Source: Amycolatopsis mediterranei (GTDB lineage: Bacteria > Actinomycetota > Actinomycetes > Mycobacteriales > Pseudonocardiaceae). From it: a stretch of 64,000 bases of DNA. Positions 22,624 to 30,438 of the stretch are shown here, in pieces (position 1 is the first letter of the stretch; the number at the start of each line of letters is the position of its first letter). Location: assembly GCF_026017845.1 (NCBI RefSeq), contig NZ_CP100416.1, forward strand, positions 3,789,989-3,853,988, given 5' to 3'. The notes under the pieces were generated by a model. It had not been told where the DNA came from. It did not search any database and worked only from the letters and a program-made list of their open reading frames with translations. The position numbers were made by a program, and so were the translations under genes.

Positions 22624-22764
22624 ATGGCTGATGCGGGAATCACCGAAATGACGGGCCGGGCCGGCGTCGTCGCGGCGCTGCGCCGCGTACTGCTCGCCTT
22701 CGGGGTCGGCGGTGCGCTGGCGTGCCTCGGCTGGATGGCGTTGTGGCTCGCCATGCACGTCTAG
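22624..22764 (+). CDS. Small single-span membrane protein
   Basis: 46 residues: a short charged start (MADAGITEMTGRAG) and one hydrophobic helix (VLLAFGVGGALACLGWMALWLAM). The ribosome site is weak (GGTGG). It lies 35 bp after the dioxygenase stop, and a bidirectional hairpin follows its stop, which supports transcription. No family recognised; it could be a read-through tail product. Confidence 0.4.
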   Translation: MADAGITEMTGRAGVVAALRRVLLAFGVGGALACLGWMALWLAMHV

Positions 22765-22771
22765 CTCTTCA

Positions 22772-22807
22772 GGCTCCGGCCACGCGCGGGGCGTCGTGGC
22801 CGGAGCC
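22772..22807. terminator. Bidirectional hairpin
   Basis: Perfect 12-bp arms GGCTCCGGCCAC (22772-22783) and complement (22796-22807), 12-base loop. It sits between the stop of the small membrane ORF (22764) and that of the convergent Cys-peptide ORF (22813), so it marks both as transcribed units. Confidence 0.72.
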
Positions 22808-22812
22808 CGACC

Positions 22813-22935
22813 TCACTGGCAGGCTTCGCAGTCCGGGTCGTCGATGCGGCAGGCGGCGCCGTCGGTGAGCGGGAAGTCGAAGTCCTCCAGCTCGGGCACG
22901 GCGACGGACTCTTCCGGGGTGGTGGCGGTGGACAT
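22813..22935 (-). CDS. 40-residue Cys-containing peptide, possible RiPP precursor
   Basis: ATG 22935 is preceded by AAGGGAGG three bases upstream, a strong site. The acidic first part (MSTATTPEESVAVPELEDFD) is leader-like, and the C-terminal part FPLTDGAACRIDDPDCEACQ holds three Cys, the last two as CEAC. Leader-plus-Cys-core build resembles lanthipeptide or thiopeptide-class precursors (the FxLD-type lanthipeptides have a comparable FDxxL leader element), but no modifying enzyme is adjacent. The alternative is a small metal-binding or thiol peptide; a ZIP-type metal transporter is the next gene, divergent. Confidence 0.6.
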   Translation of the reverse strand: MSTATTPEESVAVPELEDFDFPLTDGAACRIDDPDCEACQ

Positions 22936-23112
22936 GGCCCTCCCTTGTGGACGAACTGTTCTCCTGTGTGTAGCGCCGAAGATCGCCGCGCATTCCGTGA
23001 CGCGCACCACACCCGTGCGGCCGGGCACAGCAGGGCCATGTCTTGTGTCCGCGATGGCCGTCGTGGGTAGTCCCCTTCCGGACGATGACGGACTCGGCGG
23101 AAGGTGGCTGTC

Positions 23113-23865
23113 GTGCCGCAGTGGGTGGAGGCGGGGCTGTGGGGCCTCGTCGGCGGGGTCGCGCTGGTGCTCGGCGCCGCCGTGGCCTGGTGGGTGCGGG
23201 TGCCGCGGCGGGTCGTCGCCGGGATCATGGCCTTCGGGGCCGGGGTGCTCATCTCCGCGCTGGCGTTCGACCTCGTCGACGAAGCCCAGCGGTCCGGCGG
23301 CCTCGTGCCGACCGCCGGCGGCTTCCTCGGCGGCGCCACCGTGTACGTCCTGATCAACGTGCTCCTCGCCCGGCGGGGTGCCCGGCACCGCAAGCGTTCC
23401 GGTGACCAGCAACCGTCCGAACAGGACACCGCGGGCAGCGGGGCAGCCATTGCCGTCGGTGCCCTGCTCGACGGGATCCCGGAATCCGTCGTGCTCGGCG
23501 TGTCGCTGCTCGGTGGCGGGGGCATCGGGGTCACCGTGCTCGCCGCCGTGTTCATTTCGAACGTCCCCGAAGGCCTGTCCAGCGCAGCCGGCATGAAGAC
23601 GGCCGGCCGCAATGCCCGGTACGTCTTCGGCGTCTGGAGCGGCATCGCGGTCGCCAGCGGACTCGCGGCCCTCGTCGGCAACCTCCTGCTGCGGTCGGCG
23701 TCCCCCGCGACCGTCGCCGCGATCACGGCGGTGGCCGCGGGGGCGATCCTCGCCATGATCGCCGACACCATGATCCCGGAGGCGTTCGAACGCACCGAGC
23801 TCTACACCGGCCTGCTCGCCACCATCGGCTTCCTCACCGCGTTCGTCATCGAGCACGCCGGCTGA
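23113..23865 (+). CDS. ZIP family metal permease
   Basis: 250 residues from GTG 23113, chosen because GGAAGG lies at normal spacing; a GTG at 23104 is possible. About eight membrane segments. The two ZIP signature helices are visible as GALLDGIPESVVLG and AVFISNVPEGLSSAAG, with polar Asp/Glu/Asn in place of the classic HxxxE pairs, as in actinobacterial ZIP-like proteins. It would move divalent metals (zinc, iron or manganese). It stands alone and its 3' end overlaps the next convergent gene by 20 bp. Confidence 0.85.
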   Translation: MPQWVEAGLWGLVGGVALVLGAAVAWWVRVPRRVVAGIMAFGAGVLISALAFDLVDEAQRSGGLVPTAGGFLGGATVYVLINVLLARRGARHRKRSGDQQPSEQDTAGSGAAIAVGALLDGIPESVVLGVSLLGGGGIGVTVLAAVFISNVPEGLSSAAGMKTAGRNARYVFGVWSGIAVASGLAALVGNLLLRSASPATVAAITAVAAGAILAMIADTMIPEAFERTELYTGLLATIGFLTAFVIEHAG

Positions 23866-24163
23866 GGGCGGCCGCGACCACGACGCCCGCCGCGGTGAAC
23901 AACGCGGTGGCCACCGGGCTCAGGAACTTCGACAGGCTCGGCGCGCTGCCCGGCCCGGCCAGCCACGCCGTCAGGGCGGTGGCGTAGACCGCGGCGAGGG
24001 CGGCGGCCCACCGGCGGTTCGCCCGCCGTCGCAGCGAACCGATCAGCACGACGGCGATGGGCACGCCGGACAGCAGCGCGAACTGGCCGGCCACCAGGAC
24101 CGGGACGGACCAGGCCGCGACGAGAACGGCCTTCGAGGTGCGGGGCGGGGCGGTGACAGTCAT
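23846..24163 (-). CDS. Small membrane protein, unknown function
   Basis: 105 residues from ATG 24163 with GAGGAGGAG seven bases upstream. Three hydrophobic segments separated by a basic loop (RRRANRRW). Located 26 bp downstream of the SRPBCC gene, same strand, so the two form a unit controlled by the divergent TetR. No family recognised. Confidence 0.65.
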   Translation of the reverse strand: MTVTAPPRTSKAVLVAAWSVPVLVAGQFALLSGVPIAVVLIGSLRRRANRRWAAALAAVYATALTAWLAGPGSAPSLSKFLSPVATALFTAAGVVVAAALSRRAR

Positions 24164-24189
24164 CGTCTTCTCCTCCTCGGGAGCGAAGC

Positions 24190-24789
24190 TCAGCGGGCTT
24201 CGGCGGTGGTCTTCAGGGCGGCGAGCCAGGCGTCGAGCCCGGGCGCCAGGTAGCGGATCGCAGTGGCGGGGTCGGCTTCGATCTGCTCGCCCGTCCAGCT
24301 CTCCTCGGTGCGGACGAGCACGCCGCCCCGGACCGGCGTGAACGTCCAGACGTGCACGCCGCGGTCGATGCGCAGGCCGTCGCCGATCGCCGGGCCGGTC
24401 CAGCGGACGCACCGGCCCGGCTGCAGCTGCCCGACCGTCGAGGTGATCACCAGGGTGGTCGCCGGGGTCGTCGGGGTGGGCGGCGCCGGCGTGGTCCAGC
24501 GGAAGCGCGAACCCGGCCGCAGCGGCCCGGCGTCGAGCCGCTGCGCGCTGGTGACGGCCGGCTGCCAGGCGGGCCAGCGCGCCACGTCGGTGTGCAGTTC
24601 CCAGACCGCGGCGGCCGGCGCCTTGATGAACGTTTCGGTCCGGTAGTGGAGCTGCGTGGCCGGATCGATGCCGACGCCGCGGCAGCTCAGTGCCCCCGCC
24701 GGGGTGGCCTCGGCCGAGGTGGCGGTGCCCGCGAGCCCCGCGGCGACCGAAAGTGCGAGCAGGGCCGAACGAAGCCGGGTGCCGATCAT
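24190..24789 (-). CDS. Secreted SRPBCC (polyketide cyclase-like) protein
   Basis: 199 residues with a signal peptide (MIGTRLRSALLALSVAAGLAGTATSAEA). The mature part has the START-like SRPBCC pattern: TETFIKAPAAAVWELHTDVARWPAWQPAV at the first strand-helix and RTEESWTGEQ near the end. Most SRPBCC proteins of this group are cytosolic, so export is unusual. They bind lipids or aromatic ligands in a deep cavity. It is the first gene of a two-gene unit; two TetR-operator-like sites precede it. Confidence 0.8.
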   Translation of the reverse strand: MIGTRLRSALLALSVAAGLAGTATSAEATPAGALSCRGVGIDPATQLHYRTETFIKAPAAAVWELHTDVARWPAWQPAVTSAQRLDAGPLRPGSRFRWTTPAPPTPTTPATTLVITSTVGQLQPGRCVRWTGPAIGDGLRIDRGVHVWTFTPVRGGVLVRTEESWTGEQIEADPATAIRYLAPGLDAWLAALKTTAEAR

Positions 24790-24823
24790 GATGTCCTCCG
24801 GGGGGTTAGTGCATCTTTGGATA

Positions 24824-24881
24824 GTTATAAGCTATAACCAAGCCAGCGTGAGTGTCAATAGGAAAAGTGATAACCTCTAAC
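24824..24881. promoter_or_regulatory. Two TetR-type operator sites
   Basis: GTTATA-AGC-TATAAC (24824-24838) is a perfect inverted repeat. GTGATAACCTCTAAC (24867-24881) matches it at 11 of 15 positions and ends two bases before the TetR start codon. The pair flanks the divergent promoters and would let the TetR protein repress both itself and the SRPBCC unit. The AT-rich content fits overlapping -10 boxes. Confidence 0.7.
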
Positions 24882-24882
24882 G

Positions 24883-25521
24883 GTGACCAGCGAGAGCCCG
24901 CGAGAGCGGTACCGAGCCCAGGTGCGCGAGGAGATCAAGCGCCACGCGTGGGAACAGATCGCCGCGGCCGGGGTGCCCGCCCTGTCGCTCAACGCGATCG
25001 CGAAGCAGGTGGGCATGAGCGGCCCCGCGCTGTACCGGTACTTCGCGAGCCGGGACGAGCTGATCACCGCCCTGATCCGGGACGCCTACCGCAGCCTCGC
25101 CGACACCGTCCGTGCCGCCCGCGACGCCGGGGCCGGCCTGCCCGGACTGGCGGGCACCATCCGCGACTGGGCACGCAGCGACCCGCAGCGGTACTTCCTC
25201 GTCTACGGCACGCCCGTGCCCGGCTACCACGCGCCGGACGACACCACCGCGATCTCGTTCGAGGTCATGGCGGTGCTGATCGAAGCCTGCGCCGAAGAGA
25301 CCGGCGAGGAGCCGCCGACGCCGTTCGACGCGCACCTCGAGACCCACCGCGAGTGGGCGGGCGGCCACCCCGCGCCGGCCGCGGCCCTGCACCGCGCGCT
25401 GTCCTTCTGGACCCGCCTGCACGGCGTGCTCTCACTCGAGCTGGCCGGCCACTTCGCCGGCATGAAGTTCGACCCGGACCTGTTCCTCGCCGAGGAACTG
25501 GCCGCGCTGCGGGCGCGCTGA
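24883..25521 (+). CDS. TetR/AcrR family repressor
   Basis: 212 residues from GTG 24883. HTH at about 15-60 (AWEQIAAAGVPALSLNAIAKQVGMSGPALYRYFASRDELITALI) and a C-terminal ligand domain of the TetR_C_13-like type seen in actinobacteria. It is divergent from the SRPBCC and small membrane genes, with matching operators between them; it therefore most likely senses a hydrophobic ligand that the SRPBCC protein also binds. The next gene is convergent and unrelated. Confidence 0.9.
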   Translation: MTSESPRERYRAQVREEIKRHAWEQIAAAGVPALSLNAIAKQVGMSGPALYRYFASRDELITALIRDAYRSLADTVRAARDAGAGLPGLAGTIRDWARSDPQRYFLVYGTPVPGYHAPDDTTAISFEVMAVLIEACAEETGEEPPTPFDAHLETHREWAGGHPAPAAALHRALSFWTRLHGVLSLELAGHFAGMKFDPDLFLAEELAALRAR

Positions 25522-25522
25522 T

Positions 25523-26398
25523 TCAGCCGATCTGTTCGCGGATCCAGTCCGCCACGACGTCCACCCGGGCGATCGTCTCGGCGCCGGGCTGGGGGCACGG
25601 CGGCCCGGTGTTGACGATGGCCACCAGCGTTCCGGTGCGGTCGTCGTCCGAGACGAAGAACGGGCCGCCCGAGTCCTCGGGGCACGGGCCGTTTTCGACC
25701 GTGCGCGTGCCGACCGGCTGGGCCTCCAGGGTCGCCTGGCCGATGCCCGACACCGTGAACCGCCCGCGTTTGAGGTGGTCGGACGGGCCGAGCACGGTCG
25801 CCGAGTGCGAACCCCAGCCGGCGAACTGGAGCTGCTTCCCGACCGACGGCCGGCTCGTGGCCAGCGCCACCGGGACGATGTCGTCGATCGGGCGGCCGAG
25901 CTTGGCCACCGCCAGGTCGTTCACCGGCGACTGCCGGACGTCGACGACCTCGGTCGTGTACCCGCCGGGATCGGTGTCCTTCAGCCGTCCGACGGTGACG
26001 GTCATCGTGTACGGCGGCCGCCCGCCGATCCGGGCGTCCTTCAGGTCGTGGAAGCAGTGCCCGGCGGTGACGATCCACTGCGGCGCGACCAGCGCCCCGC
26101 TGCAGGCGCCGTTGCGCACCCCGCCGCCCGGGACGGGGATGTCGTCGGAGGTCAGCTTCGCGTTGAACGGCAGGGTCGGGTTCGGGGCCGGCCGGGCGGA
26201 GGTGGTCACCGGCACCGGCGCGGGGGCCGCGGCCGCGGTGTCGGGCAGGCTGTGCCCGCCGGCCGCCGCGGCCAGGATCGGGCCCGCGACCGTCACCCCG
26301 GTCACGGCGTGGGCGAACGCGAGGCCGGCACCGGTCAGCACCGCGACCGCCACCGCTCGTGCCCGGAACTGCCGTCGTCGATCCGAAGAGGTCCTCAC
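25523..26398 (-). CDS. Secreted trypsin-like serine protease (S1 family)
   Basis: 291 residues. A Tat/Sec-like signal with a basic start (SSDRRRQFRARA) is followed by a Pro/Ala linker, then a chymotrypsin-fold domain. The triad is visible: His in IVTAGHCF, Asp in NDLAVAKL, and Ser in CPEDSGGPFF. The residue before Asp-Ser is Glu where most family members have Gly (GDSGGP), a mild variation. The propeptide is short. Likely an extracellular nutrient protease. It is convergent with the TetR gene upstream and has no partner. Confidence 0.9.
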   Translation of the reverse strand: MRTSSDRRRQFRARAVAVAVLTGAGLAFAHAVTGVTVAGPILAAAAGGHSLPDTAAAAPAPVPVTTSARPAPNPTLPFNAKLTSDDIPVPGGGVRNGACSGALVAPQWIVTAGHCFHDLKDARIGGRPPYTMTVTVGRLKDTDPGGYTTEVVDVRQSPVNDLAVAKLGRPIDDIVPVALATSRPSVGKQLQFAGWGSHSATVLGPSDHLKRGRFTVSGIGQATLEAQPVGTRTVENGPCPEDSGGPFFVSDDDRTGTLVAIVNTGPPCPQPGAETIARVDVVADWIREQIG

Positions 26399-26464
26399 AC
26401 TCTATTGCACGGGTGGGAGCCCGGAATGGTTGCGAAGACCGGACGGCACTTGCATTCGCGCCGG

Positions 26465-27106
26465 TCAGCCGCGTCGGCGGCGGGCCGGCTTCTTCGCCGC
26501 GATCGCCGGCCACAGCACCGACACGACCGCTTCGGGAATCTCGTCCCGGCTCTCGCCCCGGTAGAAAGCGGCGAAGTAGCTGCCGAAGCACAGGGTGGCG
26601 ATGGTGTGCTTGTCGATGTCGCCGGCGACATCGCCGCTCTCCTGCAGCTGGGACAGCACGTTTTCGACGAGCGTGACCCGCGGTTCGACGGCGTGCTCCC
26701 GCAGGATCCCGAGCAGCTCCGGCGTGCGGATGGCTTCGCCGGCGAAGTTGCCCATGAGCACCATGGCGTCCGGGTTGAAGTACGCGGGATCGAGCCGCCG
26801 GACGGCTTCGGTGAACGCCTCGCGCGGGGCCATTCCGGTCAGGTCGGCGGGGGAGGAATCGCGTTGCTTGCGGAAGCCGTAGTCGAGCGCGTCGACGACG
26901 AGGTCGAACTTGGTGCGCCACCGCCGGTACAGCGTGGGACGGCTGACGCCTGCGTCCGCGGCGATGTCGCCGATGGTCATGAGGGAGTAGCCGTCGCGGA
27001 CGAGGCGCTCGCGGGTGGCCAGGATGATCGCTTCGTCGAGCGCGGCGTCGCGGGGACGCCCGCCGGGCCGCGGCGCTTCCGGGTTCGTCTCGCGTGCCGA
27101 CGCCAT
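26465..27106 (-). CDS. TetR/AcrR family regulator
   Basis: 213 residues from ATG 27106; GTG or upstream starts would add a poorly conserved tail. HTH reads LVRDGYSLMTIGDIAADAGVSRPTLYRRW (about 30-60), with the GRPR prefix common in this family. The C-terminal domain is TetR_C_11/16-like. A perfect 7-bp inverted repeat lies 20 bp upstream of the start and is a good autoregulation operator. The regulated target besides itself is not apparent, as both neighbours point away or are terminated. Confidence 0.88.
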   Translation of the reverse strand: MASARETNPEAPRPGGRPRDAALDEAIILATRERLVRDGYSLMTIGDIAADAGVSRPTLYRRWRTKFDLVVDALDYGFRKQRDSSPADLTGMAPREAFTEAVRRLDPAYFNPDAMVLMGNFAGEAIRTPELLGILREHAVEPRVTLVENVLSQLQESGDVAGDIDKHTIATLCFGSYFAAFYRGESRDEIPEAVVSVLWPAIAAKKPARRRRG

Positions 27107-27126
27107 GGGGGAGAGCCTAGGCGATG

Positions 27127-27149
27127 CGTTACGGCACGTCGTCGTAACG
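27127..27149. promoter_or_regulatory. TetR-type operator
   Basis: CGTTACG (27127-27133) and CGTAACG (27143-27149) form a perfect inverted repeat with a 9-bp spacer, just upstream of the TetR gene start at 27106. Confidence 0.6.
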
Positions 27150-27153
27150 GACA

Positions 27154-27182
27154 CCGCCGGGACCCGGTGCGAGTCCCGGCGG
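27154..27182 (-). terminator. Hairpin after the CU044_5270-type gene
   Basis: Perfect 10-bp arms CCGCCGGGAC (27154-27163) and complement (27173-27182), 9-base loop, nine bases beyond the stop at 27191. It ends the sigma-factor operon. Confidence 0.65.
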
Positions 27183-27190
27183 CCGGGCCG

Positions 27191-28069
27191 TCAGGGGCGC
27201 TGCCCCACCTCGTCGACGTAGGTCTTCACCGTCACCGCGCTGTCGGTCGTGCCCAGGAACTGGTACGTGGTGGCGTCGAAGACCAGCACGATCGGCTTCG
27301 CTTTCGGGTCCGAACCGGGGGACACCGGGAATTCGATCCCGACGCCCGGGCGGCCGGCGCCGTCGGTGACGTGGTCCAGGGCCGTCAGGCCCGGCACCCT
27401 CGCTGCCGCCGCGAACAGCGCCGCGTAGGACGCCGGCTGGAGGGCCTGCTCGTCGGCGAGGGTGTAGACGGCCTTGCCGATGTAGCCGGCCCGGCCTTCG
27501 CGATCCTCTTCCTTGTCGTAGAGGTAGGCCAGCATCGCGTCGGCCGTCGTCGGCAGGTCGGTCCGGTAGGCCCGCCTGGGTGCGCAGTCCTCGAACTTCC
27601 CTTCGAAGCGGGGGTCGTTCGTGCCGTACATCGGCGCCTTGCCGTTGCGGCAGCCCCCTTCCTTGAAGCTGCCGATCAGGCTGTCGCGGGTGCCGTCGAC
27701 CGAGAGCCAGACCTCGCGGTTGGGGGGAATCGCGTATTCGGTCTTCACGTACAGGAACTGGTCGGGCCGGGGCGGCTTGGCCGGCTCCTTCAGCGCGGTG
27801 TCCGCCGCTGCGGTCAGCACCTTGACCGGGTCGGCGTGCGCCACGCCCGCCCCGACGCCGACCCGGTCGGCGGGGGTCAGTGCGACGACGGCGGTGATCG
27901 CCGCGGCCAGGCCGATGGAGGCACCGGCGAGCCAGAACCAGCGGCGCGGCCGGTGCCGCCGCTCGCCGCGCGCGGCGGCCAGCAGCCGCTCGCGGGCCGG
28001 AGCGAGGTGCTCCGCCGGCGCGAAGCCGACGGTTTCCGCGCGGGTGCGGATCAGGTCCAGTTCATCCAT
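27191..28069 (-). CDS. CU044_5270-type membrane-anchored partner of an ECF sigma factor
   Basis: 292 residues. A cytosolic segment (1-40), one membrane helix (WFWLAGASIGLAAAITAVVAL) and an extracytoplasmic domain. Such proteins are commonly found after SigK/RpoE-like ECF genes in actinobacteria, annotated as CU044_5270 family, and are thought to act in place of an anti-sigma factor. Its start overlaps the sigma gene by 8 bp, so the two are translationally coupled. There is no ZAS zinc motif in the cytosolic part. The signal is unknown. Confidence 0.78.
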   Translation of the reverse strand: MDELDLIRTRAETVGFAPAEHLAPARERLLAAARGERRHRPRRWFWLAGASIGLAAAITAVVALTPADRVGVGAGVAHADPVKVLTAAADTALKEPAKPPRPDQFLYVKTEYAIPPNREVWLSVDGTRDSLIGSFKEGGCRNGKAPMYGTNDPRFEGKFEDCAPRRAYRTDLPTTADAMLAYLYDKEEDREGRAGYIGKAVYTLADEQALQPASYAALFAAAARVPGLTALDHVTDGAGRPGVGIEFPVSPGSDPKAKPIVLVFDATTYQFLGTTDSAVTVKTYVDEVGQRP

Positions 28070-28652
28070 GACCCGAGGTCTCCTTCACGAGGTCGAAGGC
28101 GCCGAGCTCGGCGCGGACGCGGCCGCGAGCCCGGTTGAGCCGAGATTTGACGGTGCCGACGGGAATGCCGAGTGCTTCGGCGACGTCCTGGTAGCCCAGG
28201 CCTTCCGCGGCGAAGAGCAGCAGGACGTCCCGCTCGCGGGGACGCAGGGCGGCCAGGGCCCGGTCGAGCCGCGTGGCGAGGGCCTGCGCGGTGACCTGGT
28301 CGGCGACCCGGTCGGCGTGCCCTTCGTCGGCGGCCGGCGGTCCGACGGCCAGCCGGAGCTTCAGCTCGCGCACTTCCGCCCGCCGCTGCCGGGAAATGAG
28401 GTTCGTGGCGATGCCGTAGAGCCACGGCCGGGCGTCGGACCGGGCCGGGTCGAACTTCGCCCGCTTGTCGAAGGCGATCAGGAACGTGTCGGCCAGGACG
28501 TCGTCGGCGGTCGCCGGGCCGAGGCGCCGGGCTGCGTAGCGGTGGATGTGCCGCGAGTGGCGGTCGAAGATGACCGCGAACAGGCTCGGCTCGTGCCGCG
28601 ACCGCGCGATCACGCTCGCGTCGTCGTCGGCATCGGTGTCTTCCGGGGTCAT
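28062..28652 (-). CDS. ECF-type RNA polymerase sigma factor
   Basis: 196 residues with region 2 (FAVIFDRHSRHIHRYAARRLG and DVLADTFLIAFDKRAKFDPAR, then RPWLYGIATNLISRQRR) and region 4 (LAALRPRERDVLLLFAAEGLGYQDVAEALGIPVGTVKSRLNRAR). Typical ECF length. It pairs with the overlapping membrane protein. Target promoters are not recognisable here. It is divergent-free, being followed upstream by the terminated MarR gene. Confidence 0.93.
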   Translation of the reverse strand: MTPEDTDADDDASVIARSRHEPSLFAVIFDRHSRHIHRYAARRLGPATADDVLADTFLIAFDKRAKFDPARSDARPWLYGIATNLISRQRRAEVRELKLRLAVGPPAADEGHADRVADQVTAQALATRLDRALAALRPRERDVLLLFAAEGLGYQDVAEALGIPVGTVKSRLNRARGRVRAELGAFDLVKETSGHG

Positions 28653-28753
28653 CGCCCGCCTTTCGATCCAGCCAGTGTCATGAGCTGTTCTCAGGCGGCG
28701 TGCGACGGGTTCCGGAATCGGCGCGGATCAGCGAAGGAAGTGATGCAGGTCAC

Positions 28754-29236
28754 TCAAGAACAGCCGGCGGCGGGGTCGTCGACCGCGAGCATGCGGCGGT
28801 TCGCCTCGCCGAGGCCGTCGGCCATGGCGTGCAGCTGGTCCGGCGTGAGGACTTCGATCAGCAGCTCGCGGACCAGGGCGACGTGCCCCGGCGCGGCCTG
28901 TTCCAGCAGGGCCACGCCTTCGTCGGTGAGCACCGCGTAGACGGCCCGCGGATCGCTTTCGCACGCGCGGCGGCGCACGAGGCCGCCCTGCTCCAGCTGG
29001 CCGATCTGGTAGGTCAGCCCGCTCTTGGAGTTCGACACGGCGCAGGCCAGCTCGGCCATCCGCAGCTCGCGGTCGGGGGCCGCACTGAGCCGGGCAAGGA
29101 TCACGTACTGGAGGTGGGAAATCCCGGAATCCTGCTTGAGCTGCTGGTCCAAGCGCCGGTTGAGCAGCTCGTAGGTGCCGAGGAACGCGTTCCAGGCGCG
29201 TTTCTCCTCGGCGTTCAGCCACCGTGGACGACCCAT
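28754..29236 (-). CDS. MarR family repressor
   Basis: 160 residues from ATG 29236. Winged HTH with ISHLQYVILARLSAAPDRELRMAELACAVSNSKSGLTYQIGQLEQGGLVRRR and the wing D-P-R-A-VYAVLTDEG. Divergent from GTP cyclohydrolase II; two palindromic GTTCAAATTTGAAC-type sites lie between, one near each start. It therefore probably represses itself and ribA, relieved by a ligand or oxidant. Cysteines at ACAVS and ACESD could be redox-sensing, which is speculative. Confidence 0.9.
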   Translation of the reverse strand: MGRPRWLNAEEKRAWNAFLGTYELLNRRLDQQLKQDSGISHLQYVILARLSAAPDRELRMAELACAVSNSKSGLTYQIGQLEQGGLVRRRACESDPRAVYAVLTDEGVALLEQAAPGHVALVRELLIEVLTPDQLHAMADGLGEANRRMLAVDDPAAGCS

Positions 29237-29254
29237 GTCACAACGGTACCTGTT

Positions 29255-29306
29255 GTTCAAATTCGAACTCAAGGGGTACGGTCGGGATCAAGGTTCAAAT
29301 TTGAAC
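29255..29306. promoter_or_regulatory. Two MarR operator palindromes
   Basis: GTTCAAATTCGAAC (29255-29268, one mismatch) and GTTCAAATTTGAAC (29293-29306, perfect) lie 38 bp apart in the divergent MarR-ribA region; the second ends ten bases before the ribA start and would block its ribosome site or promoter. AT content is far above the local mean. Confidence 0.85.
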
Positions 29307-29315
29307 GGAGTCCCC

Positions 29316-29930
29316 ATGATCCCCGCCGCCACCGTCCGCACCCGCGTGCGGGTCCCGCTGCGCTTCGCCGACGGCTTCTCCGCTTCGGCCGACGTCGTCA
29401 CCTTCGACGGCCTGGTGGACGGCGCCGAGCACCTCGCCCTGGTCTTCGGCGACCCGGTCCGGCCGCTGGTGCGCCTGCACTCGGAGTGCCTGACCGGCGA
29501 CGTGTTCGGGTCCGCCCGCTGCGACTGCGGGCCGCAGCTGCGCGAGGCGGTGGAACGGATCGACGGGGCCGGCGGCGTCCTGCTCTACCTGCGTCAGGAG
29601 GGCCGGGGCATCGGCCTCTACGCCAAGCTGGACGCCTACGCCCTGCAGGACGCCGGGCTCGACACCTACCAGGCGAACACCGCGCTGGGCCTGCCCGAGG
29701 ACGCCCGCGACTACACCGCCGCGGCCCAGATGCTCGCCGCGCTGGGCATCGGCGAGGTGGACCTGCTCACCAACAACCCCGACAAGGTCCGGCAGCTGCG
29801 CGAGCGGGGCGTCACGGTCGCCGGGACGGTGCCCACCGGCGTGCACGCCACCCCGGACAACCTGCGGTACCTCGACGCCAAGGTCCGGCACACGAACCAC
29901 ACCCTGGCCCTGCCCGAACTGGCCGGGTGA
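29316..29930 (+). CDS. ribA: GTP cyclohydrolase II
   Basis: 204 residues from ATG 29316, GGAG six bases upstream. Zinc ligands Cys-x2-GD-x-FGSARCDCG are visible (LTGDVFGSARCDCGPQ), and the catalytic region LRQEGRGIGLYAKLDAYALQD is intact. The enzyme opens GTP to the pyrimidine precursor of riboflavin. This is the RibA half only, without the RibB domain that actinobacterial housekeeping RibBA carries, so it is likely an accessory copy, here under MarR control and not a FMN riboswitch. It may supply flavin or a 7-deazapurine-like precursor for a special pathway. Confidence 0.93.
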   Translation: MIPAATVRTRVRVPLRFADGFSASADVVTFDGLVDGAEHLALVFGDPVRPLVRLHSECLTGDVFGSARCDCGPQLREAVERIDGAGGVLLYLRQEGRGIGLYAKLDAYALQDAGLDTYQANTALGLPEDARDYTAAAQMLAALGIGEVDLLTNNPDKVRQLRERGVTVAGTVPTGVHATPDNLRYLDAKVRHTNHTLALPELAG

Positions 29931-29938
29931 GGGGCGCC

Positions 29939-30055
29939 TCAGCGCCGGGAAGCCACCGTCGCCAGCTGCTCGGTGATCTCGGCCAGCAGCTCGGACGCCG
30001 CGTCGCCGAGCGCGGCCAGGTCGGCCAGGGTCGTTTCCTCCGTCGTCACGCTCAC
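29939..30055 (-). CDS. 38-residue helical peptide
   Basis: GTG at 30055 overlapping the stop of the preceding small gene by 4 bp (GTGA). Sequence MSVTTEETTLADLAALGDAASELLAEITEQLATVASRR is predicted to be one amphipathic helix. Coupling to the 112-residue gene supports that it is real. Function unknown; a binding partner or antitoxin-like subunit is conceivable. Confidence 0.5.
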   Translation of the reverse strand: MSVTTEETTLADLAALGDAASELLAEITEQLATVASRR

Positions 30056-30390
30056 AGGTCCTCCTCCAGGGCGTCGTGGCGGGCGACGACGGCTTCGGCG
30101 AACGCGGTGTGCACGCGCAGGTACTCGTCGCGGCCGACCGCCGTGTCGGCCCATTCGTGCCAGCGGATGTGTGCTTCGGCGACGTCGACCTGAGCGGCCG
30201 CCGCCACCGTGGCGGGGGACGTGCCGGCGAGGATCGCGTGGTGCATCAGGGACGGCGAGGAGCGCCGGGCGAGCTCGGCCAGCGCGGCGAGGCGGGCGAG
30301 TTCCGCGAGCGTGTCGGACGTGACCGGCCGGGGGCGCGGCCGGGGGACCGGACGCGTGTTCCCGAGATTGTCGGTCAAGACGCTGGTCAT
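30052..30390 (-). CDS. Small helical protein, HTH-like
   Basis: 112 residues from ATG 30390, AGGAG eight bases upstream. A Pro/Arg-rich start (RPVPRPRPRPVTSD) is followed by helices LAELARLAALAELARRSSPSLMHHAILAGTSPATVAAAAQVDVAEAHIRWHEW; the part AILAGTSPATVAAAAQVDVAEA resembles an HTH as found in many actinobacterial small regulators. Forms a two-gene unit with the 38-residue peptide. No catalytic motif. Function not recognised. Confidence 0.6.
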   Translation of the reverse strand: MTSVLTDNLGNTRPVPRPRPRPVTSDTLAELARLAALAELARRSSPSLMHHAILAGTSPATVAAAAQVDVAEAHIRWHEWADTAVGRDEYLRVHTAFAEAVVARHDALEEDL

Positions 30391-30438
30391 CAAATGACTC
30401 CTGAGGCGGAGAGCAGCTGGAGCAACCCGAACGGCGGA

